Below the pieces are notes generated by a model. The model saw only the letters and a program-made list of their open reading frames with translations. It did not search any database and was not told the DNA's origin. A stretch of DNA of 64,000 bases from Myxococcales bacterium. Its GTDB lineage: Bacteria > Myxococcota_A > Polyangia > Polyangiales > Polyangiaceae. A program made the translations under genes and the position numbers. Shown piece by piece: positions 43,585 to 53,118 of this stretch. The stretch spans positions 744,001-808,000 of the forward strand of contig JADJQX010000008.1 in NCBI GenBank assembly GCA_016712525.1, read 5' to 3'. The stretch's first letter is position 1. The number at the start of each line of letters is the position of its first letter.

Positions 43585-43925
43585 CGAGCTTCACCTTTCG
43601 GAATCGAGCGGCGACGGCCGGGAGCGACGCGTCGCGCGGAGGACCATAGGTCGTGGGGCACGAAAGCGCCACCCTGCCGAACGACGCCACATTTCCGATG
43701 AGTTACGGAACTTTACGTAGTCGTCACGGGGGCGTGGAGAGGCCGCCTCCGATGGAAACGTCCGCCGGGGCCAAAGCTTCCGGCCCACTTTCTGTCAAAG
43801 CCCTCGTGGAAGCGGTATGGTCCCCAGCCTGCTCGTCGGTTCTCGCCTCGGACGAGCCGTGGCCGCCCAGCACCGACGGCCGGCCCGGCCCGACGGCCAC
43901 CACCCGGCGTGCCCCCCCCGTCGCG
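43585..43925. other. Gene-free divergent promoter region
   Basis: 341 bp between the MacA-type gene and the sigma-factor gene. It must hold the promoters of both units, but no convincing -35/-10 pair or dyad was seen. Confidence 0.4.
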
Positions 43926-44540
43926 ATGGAACCCAAGCCGCTCTCGCCTACGCCCACGGACCGCGACCTCGTCGAACGCACCAAGACCGGCGACCAAAAA
44001 GCGTTCGGTGAGCTCGTCCGGCGCCACCAGCCCCGCATCCACCGGCTCGCCGTGCACATGGTGCGCGACCGGGCGCTCGCCGAGGATATCGCCCAAGAGG
44101 CGTTCCTCCGGGCCTACGGGGCCATCGAGCGGTTCGACGGGCGGAGCGAGCCCTACACCTGGATTTACCGCATCGCCGTGAACCTCTCGCTCAACGCGAT
44201 CCGGTCGCGCAAGTCGTCGCGCATCTCGGGGGACGACGACGACGCCCGCCTCGAGGGCCTCGCGAGCGACGGGCCTGCCGGCCACGACCCGCAGAGCCGC
44301 AGCGCCGAGCGCGAGCAGTACGCGGCGCTCTGCGAAGGCATCGACGCACTCTCCGAGACGCTGCGCACCACGCTCGTCCTCGTCTGCATCGACGGCGTCT
44401 CCCACGAGGACGCCGCCACGATCCTCGGCGCACCCGAGGGCACCATCGCGTGGCGCGTCCACGAGGCGCGTCGCAAGCTCAAAGAGTTCATGGAGTCGCG
44501 GGGTTTCGGCCCCGAGGCCCTCCGCGGAGCGCAAAAATGA
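43926..44540 (+). CDS. ECF sigma factor
   Basis: A 204-residue extracytoplasmic-function sigma factor. Region 2 is FGELVRRHQPRIHRLAVHMV followed by LAEDIAQEAFLRAYGAIERF. Region 4 is ALSETLRTTLVLVCIDGVSH and ILGAPEGTIAWRVHEARRKL. Its stop overlaps the next gene's start as ATGA. ATG at 43926 is chosen because the upstream in-frame extension is low-complexity and off-pattern. Confidence 0.92.
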   Translation: MEPKPLSPTPTDRDLVERTKTGDQKAFGELVRRHQPRIHRLAVHMVRDRALAEDIAQEAFLRAYGAIERFDGRSEPYTWIYRIAVNLSLNAIRSRKSSRISGDDDDARLEGLASDGPAGHDPQSRSAEREQYAALCEGIDALSETLRTTLVLVCIDGVSHEDAATILGAPEGTIAWRVHEARRKLKEFMESRGFGPEALRGAQK

Positions 44541-45979
44541 GCGATCCTTCTTCCTCCCGTACGTCGAACGACTGGCTCGACGCGGCCCTCGCCGCGTGGC
44601 CGAACGCACCCCGCCCCGAGGCCGAGCTCGAGGCCTCCGCCGAGGCCGTCATGGCCCGAATCGCGAAGGGCGAGCGCGGAACGTCCCTTGCGTCCATCGA
44701 CGACGGAAATATTTTCGGAAGTCCCGTTGGACAGACGCCAGAAGAGAGTCATAACACTGCCGCCTCGGTCGCGGCGAACAGCACGACGAGCGCAGCGCCT
44801 GCATCGAGCAGGGCACGTGGAAAGTCGGAGGAGTCGATGTCGATGTCGTCAGATCGTGAGCGAGACCGCCGCAGCCTTCAAGACCTCGCGAAGCTCGCGC
44901 AGAGCTCTCCGCCGTCCTCCATCAAGTTCGACGTCGGCCCGCTGTCGAGCCCGTCCTCGTCGCGCGCCGGCGAAGACTCCGGCCTCGTCGACTTCTCGGC
45001 CCTCGCAGGCCCGCCCTCGAAGCCCGAGCCCGCGGTCGCCGCGCCCGCGCCGAGCGCGCCCCCCTCGGCCGTCGCTGCGCCCGCGTCGGTGCCCGCGCCC
45101 GCTTCGGCGAAGGCCCCGCTCTCGGCGCCCCCCGCCGTCATCTCCGAGGCCCCCTCGGCCGACGCACCCCTCTCGGGTCCGTCCGTCGCGGCCGCCGCAG
45201 CCCCGTCGACTCCGGCGCCTGCCCCCGCGGTCATGGCGGTGGCGTCGAAGCCCGAAGAGAACAAAGGCAACGGCAAGGTCATCGCCATCGGCGCGCTCTT
45301 CGCGGCCGCGGCCATCGCAGCGGGTGCGTTCTTCGCCATGAAGAAGCCCGCCGAGGCCCCCACGGCCATGGCCACGCCGCCGGCCGCCGAGGCCCCCAAG
45401 GTCGAAGCCAAGCCCGTCGAGGCTCCCAAAGCCGAGACCAAGCCCGAGGACACCAAGGTCGAGACCGCCGCCCCCGCGAACGGCGCCCCGAAGACGGTCG
45501 TCGCGGCGAAGGCCGGCGCGGCCGTCGCCAAGGTCGACACCTCGAAGGACAAGCCCGAGGCCAAAGAAGAGAAGAAGGTCGAAGCCAAGGACCTGCCCGC
45601 CTCCGCAGGTGGCACGAACGACCTCGGCGCCGCCATGCGCCAGGCCGCGGGTCCCGGCGCCGGTTCGGGCGAGTCGGGCGACAAGCCCACGGGCCCCCAG
45701 TTCGCCGCGGGCAGCGTCCCGCAGAAGCCCTCGCAGGGCGCCATCACGGGCGCGCTCGGGGCCGTCCTCGGTGGGGCTCGCGCCTGCGTCGGTCCCGACG
45801 ATCCTATCTCGCGCGCCACGGTCACCTTCGCGTCGGCCGGCAACGTGACCTCGGTCAGCGTCTCCGGTGGTGCGGTCGGCAAGCCCGCCGAGGGCTGCAT
45901 CAAGGCCGCGCTCTCCAAGGCCAAGGTCGCCCCGTTCGCCGAGGCGAGCTACTCCGCGCCGGTCACCATCCGTCACTGA
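44537..45979 (+). CDS. Sigma-coupled membrane protein (putative anti-sigma factor)
   Basis: A 480-residue protein. The first 50 residues (NDWLDAALAAWPNAPRPEAE and a helix) resemble anti-sigma heads, but no zinc motif is seen. A Ser/Ala/Pro-rich cytoplasmic region leads to one membrane helix at about 250-270 (AIGALFAAAAIAAGAFFAM). The outer part has a Pro/Lys-rich spacer and a C-terminal domain with one conserved Cys pair (GGARACVGP, EGCIKAALSKAKV). Translationally coupled to the sigma gene, it probably controls it. Confidence 0.65.
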   Translation: MSDPSSSRTSNDWLDAALAAWPNAPRPEAELEASAEAVMARIAKGERGTSLASIDDGNIFGSPVGQTPEESHNTAASVAANSTTSAAPASSRARGKSEESMSMSSDRERDRRSLQDLAKLAQSSPPSSIKFDVGPLSSPSSSRAGEDSGLVDFSALAGPPSKPEPAVAAPAPSAPPSAVAAPASVPAPASAKAPLSAPPAVISEAPSADAPLSGPSVAAAAAPSTPAPAPAVMAVASKPEENKGNGKVIAIGALFAAAAIAAGAFFAMKKPAEAPTAMATPPAAEAPKVEAKPVEAPKAETKPEDTKVETAAPANGAPKTVVAAKAGAAVAKVDTSKDKPEAKEEKKVEAKDLPASAGGTNDLGAAMRQAAGPGAGSGESGDKPTGPQFAAGSVPQKPSQGAITGALGAVLGGARACVGPDDPISRATVTFASAGNVTSVSVSGGAVGKPAEGCIKAALSKAKVAPFAEASYSAPVTIRH

Positions 45980-46084
45980 GCCGAACCCCGGCTCGGGCCC
46001 GCGGGGCGCGAGGTCTTCCCTCGTGCCCCGTGGCCATTTTGTAGCCTCGACGGGATACGCAGCTCTCGCGCGAGCTCTCCTCTC

Positions 46085-46592
46085 CCGCGTGCCCGTGCCC
46101 GTGCCCGTGCCCGTGCCCGGCGCCTGCGGGCCGTGACGAACGTGGGTCGCCGGACGCTCTCCCCGTGCCCGTGCCCGGCGCCTGCGGGCCGTGACGAACA
46201 TGGGTCGCCGGACGCTCTCCCCGTGCCCGTGCCCGTGCCCGTGCCCGGCGCCTGCGGGCTGTGACGAACGTGGGTCGCTCTGCGCGGACGAGGTGCGTCC
46301 CTTTTTCGGGCACGGGCACGGGCGAGATGGAGGGACGCGCGACGACGTCCGCTCTGCGACCCTGCGTGAAACCAGGTGCGTCCCTACCTCGGGCACGGGC
46401 ACGGGCACGGGCACGGGACGAACGACGTGGCGTCCGCTCTGCGACTCTGCGTGAAACCAGGTGCGTCCCTACCTCGGGCACGGGCACGGGCACGGGCACG
46501 GGCACGGGCGAGATCGGAGGGAGACGTGCGACGACGTCCGTTCTGCCACCCTGTGCGTCCCTACCTCGGGCACGGGCACGGGCACGGGAGAG
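46085..46592. repeat. GTGCCC/GGGCAC repeat field between converging genes
   Basis: A gene-free stretch (45980-46613). The left part has three units of (GTGCCC)n followed by a conserved GACGAACGTGGGTCGC block. The right part has three to four longer units ending in a GGTGCGTCCCTACCTCGGGC block and (GGGCAC)n. The left and right hexamers are reverse complements. It converges between the sigma-coupled protein and the outer-membrane protein. Confidence 0.8.
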
Positions 46593-46613
46593 CCCCAACG
46601 AGGCGAGCCCTCC

Positions 46614-47333
46614 TCAAAACGGGGAACCTACACGTACCCCGACGCTCGCCGTCACGCCGAGGGCGCCGTCGGAGTCGTCCTTCCATGGTCCGATGACCGC
46701 GCGCGCGAAGGACACCTGCGTCACGACGGAGAGACCTCGGGCGATCGGCTCCTCCCACTGACCGCCGTACGAACGAAACGGGCCCATCGGGGAACCCCAG
46801 GCCGAGAACACGCGCCTGTGAGTGTCCCGCACGGCGTGGTCGAGCCGCACGACGAGCGGCACGCTCATGCTGCCTAGCGCGTGATGGGCCGTGATCCACC
46901 CCTCCCAGCTCACCCTCGGCCCGACGAAGAACGACACCTCGGGGCTGCGGTAGCCGCCGAGCAGCTCGTAGCCTCCCACGCCGCGGAGGTGCACGTCGCC
47001 GAGGCTCGCGCAGTCGTGTTTCGTGCAGATGGCCCCGATGCCCGCTTCGAGGAAAAACGAGTCGTAGAGGGCCACGTGCCCGCGCGCCGGCCGATCGCCC
47101 ACGGTGCCGACCGGGTCGACGCGCGAGATCCCCCTCACCTCGCCACGCAAGTACCACGGCGCCCCCAGGGCTGATTTGGAGGGACCGTCCGGGATCGAGG
47201 CCGCGAACATGAGCCCGAGCCCCAGGCGAAGCCCCGGATCGGCGTGGGCCACCCGGGGGAGGACGAGCCCTCCAACCAGGAGCCCGGCCAAGAGCCCCCG
47301 AAGCCGAACGTCCCCACGCTGCTTGCACCGCAT
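46614..47333 (-). CDS. Small outer-membrane beta-barrel protein
   Basis: A 239-residue exported protein: signal peptide LLAGLLVGGLVLPRVAHA, then alternating beta-strands and a terminal VRVGSPF with C-terminal aromatic. Strand-like pieces include VGGYELLGGYRSPEVSFFVG and SVVTQVSFARAVIG. It fits a small outer-membrane barrel. Function unknown. The stop is about 20 bp from the repeat field. Confidence 0.6.
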   Translation of the reverse strand: MRCKQRGDVRLRGLLAGLLVGGLVLPRVAHADPGLRLGLGLMFAASIPDGPSKSALGAPWYLRGEVRGISRVDPVGTVGDRPARGHVALYDSFFLEAGIGAICTKHDCASLGDVHLRGVGGYELLGGYRSPEVSFFVGPRVSWEGWITAHHALGSMSVPLVVRLDHAVRDTHRRVFSAWGSPMGPFRSYGGQWEEPIARGLSVVTQVSFARAVIGPWKDDSDGALGVTASVGVRVGSPF

Positions 47334-47550
47334 CTCGAGGCCCAGAGCGAGGGCCGTGCCGGCGTGATACGGCGCGCAGAACGGCCCTTGGCCCCGCGTT
47401 CGTCACCCTCGCTTCGCGCCTCCGGCGTGTCGACACGGTCACGCCGACGAACGGAGCCACCGGCCCTTCGAAACGACGATACGGGCACCCCGGACCCCGT
47501 CCAAGCTACCCGTAACGTACGGAATCCGTTGCCTTTTTCGGCAGCCTAGA

Positions 47551-47715
47551 TCAGGCCTTCGAGGGCTTCGCGTCCGCGGCCTTGGCGTCGTAGCCGGCCG
47601 GGTGGATCGCGAACACGGGGGTGCCGTTGGCGCGGCGCTCACGCTTGTTCCGCTTGCCGTTGGTGGTGGCCTTGCGCTTGCGAATCCGCTCGAACTGCTG
47701 GGTCGACGAAACCAT
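47551..47715 (-). CDS. 54-residue highly basic protein
   Basis: A short gene with ATG at 47715 and a strong GGAAGAGGA six bases upstream. The product (MVSSTQQFERIRKRKATTNG at the N-terminus, then KRNKRERRANGTPVFAIHPA) is Lys/Arg-rich in its first 30 residues and has a conserved-looking C-terminus. It could be a nucleic-acid or ribosome-associated protein; no family was recognised. The ribosome-binding site and codon usage support a real gene. Confidence 0.65.
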   Translation of the reverse strand: MVSSTQQFERIRKRKATTNGKRNKRERRANGTPVFAIHPAGYDAKAADAKPSKA

Positions 47716-47813
47716 GATGTCCTCTTCCGGGGTGCGTGACCGTTCGGCTGGGCCGGGAGGTCAGGGAGGCGGGTACTTAGTAGGGGCTTTCTAGCGTGTC
47801 AAGGCAGGACCGC

Positions 47814-48101
47814 TCACGCGACGCCCACGCCCACCGCGTACACCGCCAGGGTCACGAGCCAGGCCACGGCGAAGTACCCTTCTCCGAGGGACCACGCGTA
47901 GTACGGGGCGAGCGGCGGGAAGACCACGAGGAGCGCGAGCCACGGCCCGCGGAGCTTCTTGGCGACCCCGTACGGATCGGCGTCGGGCACGTTCGTTCGG
48001 GCGCGCGCCACGACGGCGCACCGCACGACCACGACCGCGTGCGCCACCACGAAGACGAGCAGCGCCACGAGCAGGAAGATGCCGTACGCGCGCGGGTTCA
48101 C
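47814..48101 (-). CDS. Small membrane protein coupled to CstA
   Basis: A 95-residue protein with two to three membrane helices (FLLVALLVFVVAHAVVVV and WLALLVVFPPLAPYYAW). Its GTG start overlaps the cstA stop as GTGA. This small partner next to cstA is common, and a role in peptide or pyruvate uptake is only inferred. Confidence 0.65.
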   Translation of the reverse strand: MNPRAYGIFLLVALLVFVVAHAVVVVRCAVVARARTNVPDADPYGVAKKLRGPWLALLVVFPPLAPYYAWSLGEGYFAVAWLVTLAVYAVGVGVA

Positions 48102-50191
48102 GTGAGCGGGCCCTCGACCGAGGCCTCACGCGGCGCGCCGTGGGCGCGGAGGATCTTGCCCCAGGTGCGCGCGCTGCCGACCAAGATCGCCACGATGAAG
48201 ACGAGCAGCGTGCCCGTGAACGCGATGTTCACGAGAGCGCGCCCGTGGAGCTCCGGGCTCGCCAGCATGGGCACGTAGAGCTTGCGGATGCTCTCGACGC
48301 CCGCGGCGAGCGTGGTCGTCCCCACGAAGAGGAGGGGGACGAACGTGACGAGCGCGTACACACGCTTCTTCGCCTCGCGCAGCAGGATGGTGGTCGCCAC
48401 GGCGAGCGCGGTGCACGCGAGGAGCTGGTTCGCGACGCCGAACATGGGCCAGAGCGTCTGGATGTTGCCCGTGAGGATGAAGTACGTCCATCCGCCCACG
48501 ATGATCGAGGTGGCGAGCACTCCGCCGGCCACGCTCGTCGACGCGCCGAGCTTGGGCGACACGCGGCCTATCATCTCCTGCATCAGGAAGCGCCCGATGC
48601 GCGTGCCCGTGTCGATCGTCGTGAGCACGAAGAGCGCCTCGAACATGATCGCGAAGTGGTACCAATAGGAAAGGAGCTTTCCCATCCCGGGCAGGCCCGA
48701 GAAGACCCGCGCCATGCCCACGGCGAGGGACACGGCGCCGCCCGTGCGAGCCGCGACCACCTCGTCGGCCTCGCGCGAGAGCCGAGGGAGATCTTTTACG
48801 GTGAGCCCGAGGCGCGCGAAATCGGCGTCCTCGAGGGACGTGGCGCGAGGGTCCTTCGGGTCGACGCCGTAGCCGAGGCTCGCGAGCGCGCGGTTCGAAA
48901 GGGCGAGCGCCTTCGACGCGGGCACCTTCTTCGCCGCGAGGGCCTCGATGGGGATGGGCGCGCCATCGGCGCTGCCGAGGAGCTGCCAGTCTTTCTTGCC
49001 GAACGACGCCGTAGCCGCCGCGAGGGACTCGCGTGACCTCGCGAGGCCCGTGCCGCCCGTCGACGCGCTCGCGACGATCGCGACCGAAGGGTCGGTGTTG
49101 ATGGCCACGTAGTCTTCTTGGGGCATCGCGCACGCGGCGATGAGCGCCGTGATGCCGACGAGCCCCTCCATGAGCATGGCGCCGTAGGCGATGGGCCGGC
49201 AGTCGCGCTCCTTGTCGACCATCTTGGGCGTGGTGCCGCTGGCGACGAGCGCGTGGAAGCCGCTGATCGCGCCGCACGCGATCGTGATGAAAATGAAGGG
49301 AAAAAGCGGGCCCTTCACGACCGGGCCGCCGCCGTGCACGGCCTCGGTCACGGCGGGCATCTCGATGCGCGGGTTCACCACGACGACGCCCACGACGAGC
49401 AGCGCGATGGTGCCGATCTTGAGGTAGCTCGAGAGGTAGTCTCGCGGGCAGAGCAGCATCCACACGGGCAGCACGCTCGCCACGAAACCGTACGTGGCCA
49501 TGCCGAGCGTGAGCGCGGTCTTCGAGAGCTTGAGGTGCTCGGCGAAGGACGAGTCGCTCGCGGACTTGCCGAGCACGAGCGCGCCCACGAGGAGCACGAC
49601 GCCGAAGATCGACGCCTCGCGAATGCCTCGGTTCGTACCTTTTCTCACCTTGTAGATGTAGAGCCCCATCGCGAGCGCGATCGGGATCGACGACGAGACC
49701 GTGAAGACGCCCCACGCGCTCTCGGCGAGCGCCGCGACGACCACGTTGCCGAGGCCCGCGAGCGCGATGACGACGATGAACAGGATGGCGAACGCGGCGA
49801 CGAGGCCGAGGCCCGGCCCGAGCTCCTCGCGCGCGATCTCGGCGAGCGACCGCCCTCCCCTCCGGACCGAGGACACCAAGATGACGAAGTCGTGGACGGC
49901 CCCGGCGGTGCACACGCCGACGAGGATCCACACGAACCCGGGGAGGAACCCGAACTGCGCCGCGAGCACGGGACCGATGAGCGGGCCCGCGCCGGTGATG
50001 GCCGCGAAATGGTGCCCGAACAAGACCACGCGGTTCGTCGGGTGGAAGTTCTGGCCGTCGTTCTTCTCGTGGGCCGGTGTCTCCCGCGTATCGTCGAGGC
50101 AGAGCACCTTCGCCGCGAGGAACGCCGAGTAGTACCGGTAGGCGATCGCGAGGACGGCGAGCGCCCCGAGCATGAACGTGGCCGCGTGCAT
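48098..50191 (-). CDS. cstA: Carbon starvation protein CstA (peptide/pyruvate transporter)
   Basis: A 697-residue multipass transporter of the CstA family. Signature regions: NFHPTNRVVLFGHHFAAITG, GPLIGPVLAAQFGFLPGFVW, GAVHDFVILVSSVRRGGRSL and GFHALVASGTTPKMV. CstA homologues import pyruvate or peptides during starvation. The ATG is at 50191. It ends by overlapping the small membrane partner. A Lys/Ala-rich insert at about 400-480 is longer than in E. coli. Confidence 0.93.
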   Translation of the reverse strand: MHAATFMLGALAVLAIAYRYYSAFLAAKVLCLDDTRETPAHEKNDGQNFHPTNRVVLFGHHFAAITGAGPLIGPVLAAQFGFLPGFVWILVGVCTAGAVHDFVILVSSVRRGGRSLAEIAREELGPGLGLVAAFAILFIVVIALAGLGNVVVAALAESAWGVFTVSSSIPIALAMGLYIYKVRKGTNRGIREASIFGVVLLVGALVLGKSASDSSFAEHLKLSKTALTLGMATYGFVASVLPVWMLLCPRDYLSSYLKIGTIALLVVGVVVVNPRIEMPAVTEAVHGGGPVVKGPLFPFIFITIACGAISGFHALVASGTTPKMVDKERDCRPIAYGAMLMEGLVGITALIAACAMPQEDYVAINTDPSVAIVASASTGGTGLARSRESLAAATASFGKKDWQLLGSADGAPIPIEALAAKKVPASKALALSNRALASLGYGVDPKDPRATSLEDADFARLGLTVKDLPRLSREADEVVAARTGGAVSLAVGMARVFSGLPGMGKLLSYWYHFAIMFEALFVLTTIDTGTRIGRFLMQEMIGRVSPKLGASTSVAGGVLATSIIVGGWTYFILTGNIQTLWPMFGVANQLLACTALAVATTILLREAKKRVYALVTFVPLLFVGTTTLAAGVESIRKLYVPMLASPELHGRALVNIAFTGTLLVFIVAILVGSARTWGKILRAHGAPREASVEGPLT

Positions 50192-50251
50192 CGGAAAGAG
50201 GGTTTACCACCCTTGAGCCGCGCCTGTCTCTCGTGGGACCCTCCCGAAACC

Positions 50252-51214
50252 ATGGGGACGACGACGGCCACACGACGACGCACCGCGCCCAAGGAGCGCC
50301 CTGGCTTCTTGATGCAGGAGGCCCGTTTCCCGGACGTCGAGGCGTTCATCACGCACATCGAGGCTCTGAAGGGCATGGCCGGGGGACACAAGTGGGCGTT
50401 CCGCGGCCAGCGCGACGCGACATGGGCGCTCCTCCCCTCGGCGTTCCGGAAGGGCGCCGAGCTCGGCTACTCGCACGCGCCGAAGATCGTGGGCGAGGTC
50501 CCCACGAACCGCGAGCAGGCCGAGGCGGAGTTTCTCCGTCTGCGCGAGTTCTTGCTCGCGGTCGACGGCACGGGCCTCGCGATCCCCGAAGATACGCAGG
50601 CGCTCCGCGCGCCTCGCGGCTGGAACGAGCTCCACGAAGAGTTCGAGGGCGTCGGGTTCCCGTCGCACCGGGTGCTCTCGATGCTCGCGCTCGGACAGCA
50701 CTACGGCGTACCGACGCGGCTCCTCGATTTCTCGGAGCGCTGGGAGGTCGCGCTCTATTTCGCCGTGGTCGACGCCGTCGGGGCCCCGCCCGTCGAGCTC
50801 GCCGTGTACGCCCTCGATCTCGACTGGGTGCTCTGGCGCGGCTTCCGGCGGAGGGGGGGCGCGCTGCCCGCCGTGCAGGTCGTCTCGGCGCCGCGGTCGT
50901 CGAACCCGAACCTGAACGCGCAGGCGGGCTTGTTCTTGGCCCCGAGCATCTTCCCGAGCCAGCACGATCGCGCGGCCGACCTCGCCCCGCTCGACGTGAG
51001 GCTCGCGCGGCTGACGGAGCCCGGCACCGTCCCCGTGCTCTGGAAGCTCGTCCTGCCGAGCGCGTGCGCGGGCAGAGCGCTGCGCCTCTTGTCGATGCGC
51101 GGGGTGAACCACGCGACGCTCTTCCCCGGGTTCGCGGGGGCCGCGCAGTTCTTGAAAGAGCGCAAAAAATGGGACATTCCGCGCGCGCGGTGGACCCCGT
51201 GGACACCCGAGTGA
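50252..51214 (+). CDS. FRG-domain protein
   Basis: A 320-residue protein with the FRG domain: WAFRGQRDATWALLPSAFR near residues 50-68 with the Phe-Arg-Gly motif, LGQHYGVPTRLLDFSERWEV, and ALYFAVVDAV. A C-terminal NPNLNAQAGLFL region completes the fold. FRG proteins occur singly and in defence-related loci; biochemical function is unknown. It diverges from cstA across 60 bp. Confidence 0.88.
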   Translation: MGTTTATRRRTAPKERPGFLMQEARFPDVEAFITHIEALKGMAGGHKWAFRGQRDATWALLPSAFRKGAELGYSHAPKIVGEVPTNREQAEAEFLRLREFLLAVDGTGLAIPEDTQALRAPRGWNELHEEFEGVGFPSHRVLSMLALGQHYGVPTRLLDFSERWEVALYFAVVDAVGAPPVELAVYALDLDWVLWRGFRRRGGALPAVQVVSAPRSSNPNLNAQAGLFLAPSIFPSQHDRAADLAPLDVRLARLTEPGTVPVLWKLVLPSACAGRALRLLSMRGVNHATLFPGFAGAAQFLKERKKWDIPRARWTPWTPE

Positions 51215-51264
51215 GACGGCCTTTGGGCTGTTCCGTGCGCGAAGACGAGGTGTAAGATGCTCGG

Positions 51265-52029
51265 ATGCCCCTCTGGTCCACGCCCGTCCGCGAGTACATG
51301 AGCCACGCCCTCATCGGGACGGTGCCGAGCACCCCCATCGAAGAGGCCCGCACGCTGCTCGTCGAGCGCGACGTCTCGGCGCTCCCCGTGGTGGACGGCC
51401 AAAAGCTCGTGGGCATCCTCTCCACCACCGACCTCTGGCGCGGGACGATGGCCGGCAAAGAGGCCAAGACGGTCGCGGAGCTCATGACGACGGACGTCGC
51501 CACGATCGACGAGGGCGCGAGCCTCCGCAGCGCCGCCGAGGTCATGCTCGCCCGCAAGACGAACCGCGTGATCGTGCTCCGCAAGGGCCGCCCCGTGGCC
51601 GTGCATTCTACACGCGATGCCATGCGCGCCGTGCTCTTCCACCACGTCGAGGCGCCCCTCTCGCGCGTGATGCACACGCCGGTCGTCACGGTGAGCGTGA
51701 GCGAGACCATCGCCAAGGCCGACGCGCTCCTCAAAGAAGACAACACCCGCGGCCTCGTCGTCCTCGACGGAAAAAAGCCCGTCGGCGCGTACACCCACAC
51801 CGAGTCCCTCCGGGCACGCATGAAGGGCAAGGTCCCCGAGCGAGACACCGTCGAGAGCATCATGAGCTACGAGACGATCTGCCTCGACGAGAAGACCCCG
51901 CTCTACCGCGCCGCCGGCCACGCCGTGCAGATGGGCATTCGCCGCATCTTCGCCCTCAAGGACGAGACGATCTCGGGCATCGTCACCGGCTTCGACCTCG
52001 TCACCGTGATGACCCTCGACGACATCTGA
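51265..52029 (+). CDS. Four-CBS-domain protein
   Basis: A 254-residue protein made of two CBS pairs (REYMSHALIGTVPSTPIEEA ... MTTDVATIDEGASL, and SRVMHTPVVTVSVSETI ... VESIMSYETICLDEKTPL). CBS pairs bind adenosine nucleotides and act as energy-sensing modules. No effector domain is fused. It follows the FRG gene by 50 bp in the same direction. Confidence 0.88.
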   Translation: MPLWSTPVREYMSHALIGTVPSTPIEEARTLLVERDVSALPVVDGQKLVGILSTTDLWRGTMAGKEAKTVAELMTTDVATIDEGASLRSAAEVMLARKTNRVIVLRKGRPVAVHSTRDAMRAVLFHHVEAPLSRVMHTPVVTVSVSETIAKADALLKEDNTRGLVVLDGKKPVGAYTHTESLRARMKGKVPERDTVESIMSYETICLDEKTPLYRAAGHAVQMGIRRIFALKDETISGIVTGFDLVTVMTLDDI

Positions 52030-52069
52030 CCACACCAGCCCGTCGTCGGACGCAGCATGGCGTACGAGC

Positions 52070-52846
52070 TCAGTCGGTCTCGGCGCAGTAGATCGCGAAG
52101 CTCTTGTCGCACGCGTCGATGAAGGCTCCGAAGGCCGCGTTGACGTAGGACGGGCCTCGATACGCCGCGCCGCCGAGGACCAGGCCGCTCGTGCTCGTCC
52201 ACGCGGCGCAGGTGGACGGGCTCGTGAGCCACGAGGTCCACGTGTTGGCGCCGTTGGCGGCGAGCCCGGTCCACACGAAGCCGTCCACCGTGTCGACCGA
52301 GGCGCGGAGCACGTCGAAGAGGCCCTTCGCGTTCGTCGTGCCGAGGACGGTCGTGCCGTCGAGCCTTCGGTACTCGGTGCTCGGGGCGAGCGGCCAGTCG
52401 ACGTGCTCCCCCGCGCCGCCGACCGCACAGTCGGCCGTGGTGCACGCGGTGCGTGTGGGCCCGACGAGGAGCGCCTTCACCTTGGCGACCTGCGCGGGCT
52501 TCGCCGCCACGCAGAGCGCGTCGGCGGCCGCGATCGACGAGAGCGACGCCCGAGCGGCGGGCACCGTGGCGAAGAGGTAGCGGAACGCTCGAGGCGGCCC
52601 CGCGTCGACGGGGGCGTCCGACGGCGCGTCCACGGGCGCGTCGGCCGGGGCGTCGAGGGAGGCATCGGGCGTCGCGTCCGGCGTGGCCGCGTCGACGGGA
52701 GATGCATCGCGCGCCGTGGCCGCATCGGACGAGATCGATGCGTCGGGCAGCGCGCCACCTTCAGGGTCGGAGCCGCACGCCGCGAAGCCCGCCGAGACCG
52801 ACACCACCACGAGGAGCCCTACGAGAGTCACCGAACGCGTACGCAT
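52070..52846 (-). CDS. DUF1554-like lipoprotein
   Basis: A 258-residue lipoprotein: lipobox SAGFAAC, then an Asp/Ala/Pro linker (DASPVDAATPDATPDASLD). The C-terminal 150 residues have a YLFATVPAARASLSSIAAAD start with CVAAKPAQVAKVKALLVG, resembling DUF1554 (collagen-like/lectin-type) domains seen in Leptospira and myxobacteria. ATG at 52846 follows the signal peptide pattern. Surface role inferred. Confidence 0.65.
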   Translation of the reverse strand: MRTRSVTLVGLLVVVSVSAGFAACGSDPEGGALPDASISSDAATARDASPVDAATPDATPDASLDAPADAPVDAPSDAPVDAGPPRAFRYLFATVPAARASLSSIAAADALCVAAKPAQVAKVKALLVGPTRTACTTADCAVGGAGEHVDWPLAPSTEYRRLDGTTVLGTTNAKGLFDVLRASVDTVDGFVWTGLAANGANTWTSWLTSPSTCAAWTSTSGLVLGGAAYRGPSYVNAAFGAFIDACDKSFAIYCAETD

Positions 52847-53118
52847 ACGTGCAGCGTACACCGAACCGGCCCCCCCTCGACGTCGGGCCTCCATCGGCCA
52901 CCGCGGTGACCGATGGAGTGCACCGGAGAAATAGGTAGGACCTGAGGAGCCCCGGAGGGCTCACCCGGTCGGAAGCGTGTCGTGCGTGTAGGTTGCACGC
53001 ACCGTGCCGGCCATTCACGGGGCTCGAGGCGCCGATTTCTCGCGACCGAGCCCCACGAACGGGCGAGCCGAGGCCCGAATGGAGCCTCACGAGGCCCGAA
53101 CGGGTCCTCGCGCGCGGC

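Noticed and set aside
46085..46592. Small proteins translated from the GTGCCC repeats
   Set aside because: Hexamer repeats stay open in every frame; no starts with ribosome-binding sites or conserved composition.
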